From Anoplopoma fimbria (taxonomy: Eukaryota > Chordata > Actinopteri > Perciformes > Anoplopomatidae): 64,000 nucleotides of DNA. The translations under genes were made by a program, and so were the position numbers. The DNA is taken from the NCBI RefSeq assembly GCF_027596085.1, contig NC_072464.1, positions 12,094,124-12,158,123 on the forward strand, written 5' to 3'. Below the pieces are notes generated by a model. That model worked only from the letters and a program-made list of their open reading frames with translations, was not told the origin of the DNA and ran no database searches. The number at the start of each line of letters is the position of its first letter. The stretch's first letter is position 1. Shown piece after piece: positions 27,852-36,000 of this stretch.

Positions 27852-29974
27852 ATATGCAGGCAGTGATGCATGATGCATGCATGTCAGAATTTATGGTCAT
27901 TAACTGCAGACGTGAAGCGTTTTATTTCAAATGCTAGTTAGGCTACACGCTGTTATAATTCTTTCAGCTTTTGAGTTAAAGCTGAAAGTGATGTTACAGT
28001 CAACTCTGCTGATAAGAATCACATTCAAATGTTAATGCAAATGATATAGCAATGCATGTGTCGCTTTTTTTTTAGCTTTAGCTTTGCATACTCAAATATC
28101 ATGTTAGAGATGTACCTTTGTTGTTGTGAGCATGATTAGAAAGCTGTCTGTCATAGATTAGGAAGGATGTGTATTACAGTGTGGATATTTTTTTTCTAAA
28201 GTGACTGCTGAAATACTGTACCTAGATAATACATATTCTGAATGAATCCAGTAATGGCAGCCCATTAACTCCTGCATTACTTTCTGTGAAGGAAGAAATG
28301 CTCAAGGGAGACACCTGCTGGTGGGGTTTTTGCTCAGAGTTTACAGAGCCCTTTCCAATTAGAATTGTACTTAAACTACAGCTTGTCTGAATAATCAATC
28401 AGCTTTAAGTGCTTTTGCAAAGAGCGTAATTCACTGTCTGCAAATGGCTCCATAATGTTTTAGAGATTTAAATACAACTCGCTCATTTCTATCTGTTTCA
28501 GGGAAGGACGCTCCAATGCTCACATAAAAGGAGACAACCAGCGCATTGGAGACATCATGCTGAAGAACCTTCAAGGCTTGAAGGTGAGGAACCACTCTTG
28601 CACATCTGGAATTACAGTAATGAATTAATACTTATTTATGTGTGCCATATTCCAACTTAATCCATAGCCCCTGACAGCAAACCTGCATAAACAGTCCGAA
28701 GTTCTGTTGGAGCTGGAGAAGGCATGCAGGGCATCCCGTAGGTTCGAGGGTCTCTGCAGGGACTTTGAGCTGCAGAAGGTCTGCTACGTCCCCCTCAATG
28801 TCTTCATTCTGCGGCCTCTGCACCGCCTCAGTCACTACAAGCAGATCCTGGAGCGCCTGTGCAAACATTACCCAGCTACTCATGTGGATTTCAGGGACTG
28901 CAGAGGTACTACGCTCAGGCCGGTGTTCAAAGAGCCACATTTCGAGTCTTCTGGTGCTGTAGAATAATCTCACCAGTCTATCTCCAATTATCTCTTTCCC
29001 TTGTTCGGTCTGCAGCTGCTCTGGCAGATGTGACTGAGGTGGTGGAGCAGCTCCAGGGAAGCCTTATCAAGATGGAGAACTTCCAGAAGCTTCTGGAGCT
29101 GAAGAAGGATTTGATCGGCGTCGACAGTCTTGTTGTTCCTGGTCGGGTGAGTTTAAAGCTTGAGAGAATGGACTGGCAAAGCTTTTAAATTCTCTACAAA
29201 CACTATGTATAGTGTGTCTGATAATATATGCATGCCTTTTTTTGTGTCCTCTTTCTCAGGAGTTCATCAGGTTAGGCTGCCTCAGCAAACTGTCTGGAAA
29301 AGGCCTACAGCAACGAATGTTTTTCCTGGTAACACCCACTTTCTTGTTCGATCAGGTCATATCACTAATCGAATTATTCAGGCGGGTGATCTCAGTGGAA
29401 AAATAATCATGCTTTCATCCTTTCCAGCTATACATCACTCAGATGTACCACATGTTGCTGAAAAAACCTTAGAAAGACAGTGTTCTACACGTGTGTTTGA
29501 TTTTGTAGAAAATATAAGTTTAATAAGCAAAGAAAAATGTAGAAGTGTGCATGTGCAGTGGAGCCCTGGGCTGTAGAACAATTTATATTCAGTCCTTTCT
29601 TTGTGGTTGTTATGACAAGTTGTTTGCACTTCCTTCGGGTTTTATATTGAATGATACACATTCAGTTTAGTAATTTTAAACAAAGAACAGACTCAATGGT
29701 ATTTAGTGTGCAAGAGAGTTAGTTTACTTTTTCCACTTTCTCCCTCCCTGCCTCTCTACATAGTTCAACGACGTCATTTTGTACACGAGTCGAGGGATGA
29801 TGGCGTCCAATCAGTTCAAAGTGCACGGCCAGCTGCCGCTCAACGGCATGACAGTAAGTGCTGTTTCTCTCAATTGAACACAAAGTGCGTCAAACGGCTG
29901 TCACCAGTTTGTCATTACTGAAGATAAGCCGCCTCAAACAGCTGAACTGCAGCTCTTTCGATCGTCTTCCCCAA

Positions 29975-30059
<85 letters not shown>

Positions 30060-33000
30060 ACACAGACACAACCATCAGGACAACTACACATCCTTCTCTC
30101 TCACTTCCTTTTCGACATCCCTCCCTTCGTCTCTCCCTCTCTGTCTATTTTGGTCCTCACTGTCCTAGATTCTGCTGCTCTCTAATGTTTTTACTGTGTT
30201 TCTTCTTCCAGATCAGAGAGAGTGAAGATGAGTGGGGTGTGCCTCACGCCTTCACATTGGTTGGACAGCAGCAGTCGGTGGTGGTGGCAGCAAGGTAAGA
30301 ACAGCTGTCGTAAGCCCACAGTACCTGGACCTCAAATTAAACCGAAGTGAAGTGTGGCCTGTCTTCTTCTAGAGTGTCGGGATTTTGGTGTAGAGAGATT
30401 TGAGATACGTTACATAAACTCTCAAAGCTGCACTTGAGCTCTCATAAATAATGATGGACTCATTATCAGCAACTGCGTAATTTATACCTTTTATTTTATT
30501 TATAACCCTCACTTTACAGTTTCAGTTTAATGTCCCTTCCTGAAAATCTCTGTAAATAAAGTGTTTTGGTCCGTCGGACCAAATCTGCTCATCAAGGTCG
30601 CTTCAATGTGGGTACCCTGAGCTCACAGCAATTAAGCTTATCTGCACATTTTCATTCTTTATTTTTCACATATGCAGCGTTGCTGTTTCCAACTTTAACA
30701 ACTCATGATATATAAGTTTTGTTATCATCATTTTTATTACAGAAAAACAAAACAAAAAGCATGTTTTTGGGGTTTAAAAAATAAAATGTATTCAATATTT
30801 TTACTAATATATAGTCAATATTCTTCTGAAAATATGCTAGATTTAGGCATTTATCAAAGATAAGGCGCTAGATAATTTACATAGTGAAGATGCAAATGCA
30901 ATATGTATTGATCTTAAAAAGTGTGAGTGTCATCCATTATATAATTTCTATCGTTCAATCTCAATGACCAATTTAATAATAATTTGTTATATGATAGATT
31001 GATATGAATATATAAATGCCGGAAAAGCGATTCACATTTTCTCTTTTTTTGTTCTTTCGCCTTATGCTGTTGATTGTTAACATTGCCAGTTTTTTCGCTG
31101 TGACAAAGAGAAAAATATAACTACTCTCCTGCCTTCAAACTAACTTTTTGGGCTCCAGTTTCCATGAATGAGCAGATGGTGTCTAAGTGTCTTTAAAGGA
31201 AAGTTTGGCAGGACACCTGGACTAACACGGATCTTAATTATGACACTCTTGTTCACGGGACTATTTCTAACCAGCAGGCCTTCCTGCTGTGACTAATAAT
31301 GGGACTTTGTGAGCATTTTTTCCATGTTTGTGTTTTTTCACACTAGTTCACTAATGGAGATGGAGAAGTGGATGGACGACATACAGGTGGCGATAGAGAT
31401 GGTGAAAACCAGCAATGGGCCTTCATCTGACCTTCTAACCAGCAATCTGATAGACATCAGTAAGTTACTACATAAATATACAGTTGCATTCAAAGGATAA
31501 AAATAAACTTGTCACACACAAACTAGAAAATTCCTTTTGAGTAAAAAAAACCTCAGACTGAAATCCCAGATACACAAGACTGTTTAATTTGTGAATAATC
31601 TGACATTGTCTTTGCTTTAGCGCCCTTCTCCCCTCATTGCCCTACTCATTGTCTAGCAGTAACGACCTCCTGACTTTCCCAGAATGCCCTGAGGACTCCA
31701 CGGTGGAGGCGGAGTCTGAGGACGATATAATGGCGTCGCACAGCTCGCTGGAGAAGTCCGCCGCTCACCGTGGTAACACCATGGTGCACGTGTGCTGGCA
31801 CAGGAACACCAGTGTGTCCATGGTGGACTTTAGCATAGCTGTGGAGGTACCGGCCAAACCTCAGCACTCAACCTCAGACCTGCCTCTCCTCTCCTGCTTC
31901 ACTGTTTTTCTTTCTCTGTGTCTGAGTTCACTGTATCTTAGTTCACTTTGGTTATCTCCCAGTGGGAACAGTATCCTCCTGCGCTTCTCTCCGACATAGA
32001 TCAATTTCTTTAAAACTTACTTGTTTATGTGGGCTAATCAACTCAGATAAGGCTCATTATTTTCATTGTTATTTTTCTAAATAAAAAGTCACATTACGGA
32101 AATAGGATATGGGTTCAAATTAGATTAGTAAACAAATAATAAAAAGTGATCTGGCTCTAAATCAATCTGTGAGAAAAAAAAGATAATAGATGAGCAGTAC
32201 CTCATTCACTTTCTCCAGTTTTCTTCCCCCATTCAGTAACTGAGATTTTCTAACCTGTGCTTGTTGCAAGAGGATTTTTTTGGGTTCTTGCAGTAGGAAC
32301 ATAACTTTTAATTTATCTGTCATACTCACCACACTGCATTGTGTGTGTCCTTGAGGTCTAATAATCGGATGTCCTTCCTCATAAAACATTTGCTAAATCA
32401 ATATTTAAAAGAAATATGTGTAGGATTTAGTGGCATCTAGTGTTGAGGTTGCAGTTGCCAACCAACTGAATACCCCCCACTCACCCCTCCCTTTGCAAGC
32501 ATGTCGGAGAATCTGCAGTGGCCTTCAGGTAATGTAAAAATGTGAAAGGCCCTCTCTAGAGCCAGTGTTTGGTTTGTCCATTCTGGGCTACTGTAGAAAC
32601 ATTGCGGTGAGACATGGTGGACAAAGACCCGCTCCGTATGGAGATATAAAGGGCTCATTACAAGCTAATTAAAATAATTCTTAGTTTCAGGTGATTATAC
32701 ACCAATGAAAACATAGTTCGGAACATTGTACTCCATATATGCCAAAAAATCATCCTAAATCCTACACACTGTTCCTTAAAATCTGCAATTACTCTTTTTG
32801 GCCACTTGTTGGCAGCAAACATTTGCATGTTAACACAAAATTGACATGTCATCCACTTTAAAGTTAATAATTCTCCGTATGTTCATCACTATTGGTGACC
32901 ACTTTAACATTGTTTTCACATAGTTGTTGGATACATTGTTATCCTAAAAATATAAATTATAAGCCACTTTAATATTTTTGAAATCAATTTTTACATCCAT

Positions 33001-36000
33001 GTTTGATAGAAAGCTTTCTTCATCCTCTTTACAGCCTTTGTTGGTGCATTGCTAAGTTTCTTTGCACATTACCGCCACCAGCTGTCAATCAGTGGAATAG
33101 CCTGACACCTATGGCAGGATAAGAATCCGGGCAAATGTATGTTCACACATATGCATGTGTATCCTCATACGTTTGCATGGTACAAACAAAACAGAGACCC
33201 ACTTTCCAAAACAGCACTACCAATGAACAAAAACTTCACATGGTACCTTTTAAACACATCTGCTCCTGGAAACTGAAAATGGCAGGCATTAAGAATTTTA
33301 TCCATTTTGTTGGAGCTATTTTTAAATCAGATACATGTTTATTGTAAGCTGTTTATTTGCTCTTTTTGCATCTTCAGTGAGGATACTGTTCCCTCTTCAC
33401 TCTCTTGGCTAACAGTAGCCTGCGTTACATCCTTATCTAAACCCAAACTGTGGCTTTTCTTGTGTGCTTCTGTCCTCTTTCTCCTCCCCTGACACTTGAA
33501 GTGTCTGATCGTCTATAAATAGAGAGAGAGAGCAGTACGTAGATGTGCCAAACGTCCTCGTCTCGCACCAACAGAACGGATCCTGTTTTGCGCTGATCTA
33601 GTTCTGCTCTTCCTCTGTAGTTGTAACAACGTCCTCTTCACAGCTTTGCCTGGACACACTGTCGTCGGCCTCCTCGTTTATCCCTGCCACTGCATGCCTG
33701 TGTTTCACCTACTCAGTCTCTGTGTTTCTGTCCTTCCCCTCCCTGTCTGTTTTTTTTCTCTGTCTCTCTCTCTTTTCCACATGCGTCTGTGCGTTCCTCC
33801 ATGGTAGAGGACCCTAGTCCAGTCAGTGGGAATAAGGCCCCCCTGGTGGGGCCCCCCAGTGGCCAGGGACCAGTGCCTCTGTCTGTTATCTGCTGGTACC
33901 GTGTTCAGAGCCTCTCCTTTAGTGAATCCTGCAGGAGTCTAGAGGTAAAGGAGCCAGGCAGACAGGAGAGGCCCCGTGTATGTGTTTACTTGAACTTCAA
34001 CATAGGAAGAAAAGTTCTTAAGTGACAAAAAAACAATAGAATAAAAGATGCTGTGGTGCCTCATGTCTTACAGATCATTGACACATAATTGATTGTACTG
34101 AAACTTGATTCAAGATTAAAACTCAGGATAGAAGAACTATAATCATTAAACATAATCTAACAACAACATTGTTGCATATTGTCAGTCACTGTTTTATAGT
34201 TACTTTATCTTTTATACTATTAGATAATAAATACATTGAAGGTGCTTAACAAAAGTAGATTTACATTTTACTGTATGCAGAGGTGTAAAATAAGCATAGA
34301 AGGTAAAACAGGCTGTCCATGTCATAGAGAACCAAGACCAACAATATGTGCATTCCAATACCCAAACTAACATACTATTTAGGGTTCCAAAAAAAAGATT
34401 GAGTATGTCTCAATACATAGTATGTCAAATGCAGTATGCCAAAAATACCATGATGTTCTGCTGCATCTAGTCTCATCTTGCAGTATGAAAGAAAGCATGC
34501 TTTTCTGGCTGTTCATCCTCAAGACTTTCTAACTTGTCTAACCTGTCCGTAGCTCTCAGACCATTTATTCCTACTGATATCTTAAAAATCAGGTCACAGA
34601 TATATTGTTTCATTAGTGATTTCCTAAAAAATCTGAGCTTTGTTGTCTTTAACAAATGTTTCTTAAACAAGAGTTAACTGTAGGGACTCTTTTTTTTTCT
34701 TCTGCTTAATACACATTTAGTATCTTAGTGAGGACAGTGTATATGGAACTGACACCAAATAAACAACACATTGTTCATTGTAATGAAGGTGTGTGTCAGT
34801 GTTACAGTATAGCTCATGCATTTGTTTTTAATAGTTTTTTAAATAATATTGGAGCAAAATGGCACATTGGAATAAGCTATATCAGGCTTTTGAGGATCAG
34901 TTCACTGTTGGTTTTGGGCTTTTTATGGCTGTTTGTTAACAATAAGAAAAATCAAGAATATCCTTTCATTTTATTAATGCTTCTTCTACATTTTAATCAA
35001 AAATATTTGAACTGTAGACTATCAGTGGTATTATAATGTGTATGAATTATGAATTTATATCATTTTTGGATTTAAACTTGCTGCTTGTTTCCTTGTAGAA
35101 TCAGCTGTCTGGAAACTTACTGCGGAAGTTCAAGAACAGCAACGGCTGGCAAAAGCTCTGGGTGGTCTTCACCAACTTCAGCCTGTTTTTCTACAAGTCT
35201 CACCAGGTGATGAACATTTGCTCTCAGCTCTGTTTGTCCAGCGAACACATCTCAGCCTCTCCCACTAACATTCCCTCCTCCCTCTGTTGTGTTTACTCTC
35301 CTCTGGGCTTTAAGGCATCACATCTCTCTGTAGAATGTCAAACCGTTGTGCAATGATAGAGGTTTACAAGCTTTCCCATACAGTTTTTTTTTATCTCTCT
35401 TCCCTCTGAAACTTTTTGTTGGCTGTTTACATTTTCACACAACAAGTTTGATTTTCAATCACATAATACTAGTAATCAATACGAAACCAGTTTTATGATT
35501 TAAAAAAGGGCTGAAGGAGTTATAAACATAACTAATTATCAAGAACCAATGGCTCCTTAAATTTAAGGCTCTAACATTCAGAGAAAAAGTAGATTTTAAA
35601 TCGGCACAAATCATGTATAAGGTCAAAAACTAATTACTACCTAAAAGTATTCTGAAGTAGTTTGAAATATGAGAATATAAGCATGCCATTAGATAAATAT
35701 CCAGGTTTAAGAACACATGTTATATTGTAAATATAAATCGTTTCAAAGGCAGGACTTTTACTTAGTATTTTGTTTGTATTTTCTCATTTTTACTAAGTAA
35801 AGGATACTTCTTCCACCACTGACTATGTTGCATGGTTTTACCAATATACCAATACCAATTTTGTTGTAAGCAATGGGCTGTGTATTTGTTTTTATTTTAT
35901 TCCAACTAGTTTGTGTAATTATTAACAGACCAAAATAATGTTAATTCTAATTCAATGTCATGTCTTTTTCTCAGGATGATTATCCGTTGGCCAGCCTTCC

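Noticed and set aside
31621..31846. Longer version of exon 22A starting at the TTTAG acceptor (31620)
   Set aside because: It needs a phase-2 donor, but exon 21 ends in phase 1; joining them gives a stop within about 20 codons. The acceptor at 31682 restores the frame and the expected protein.
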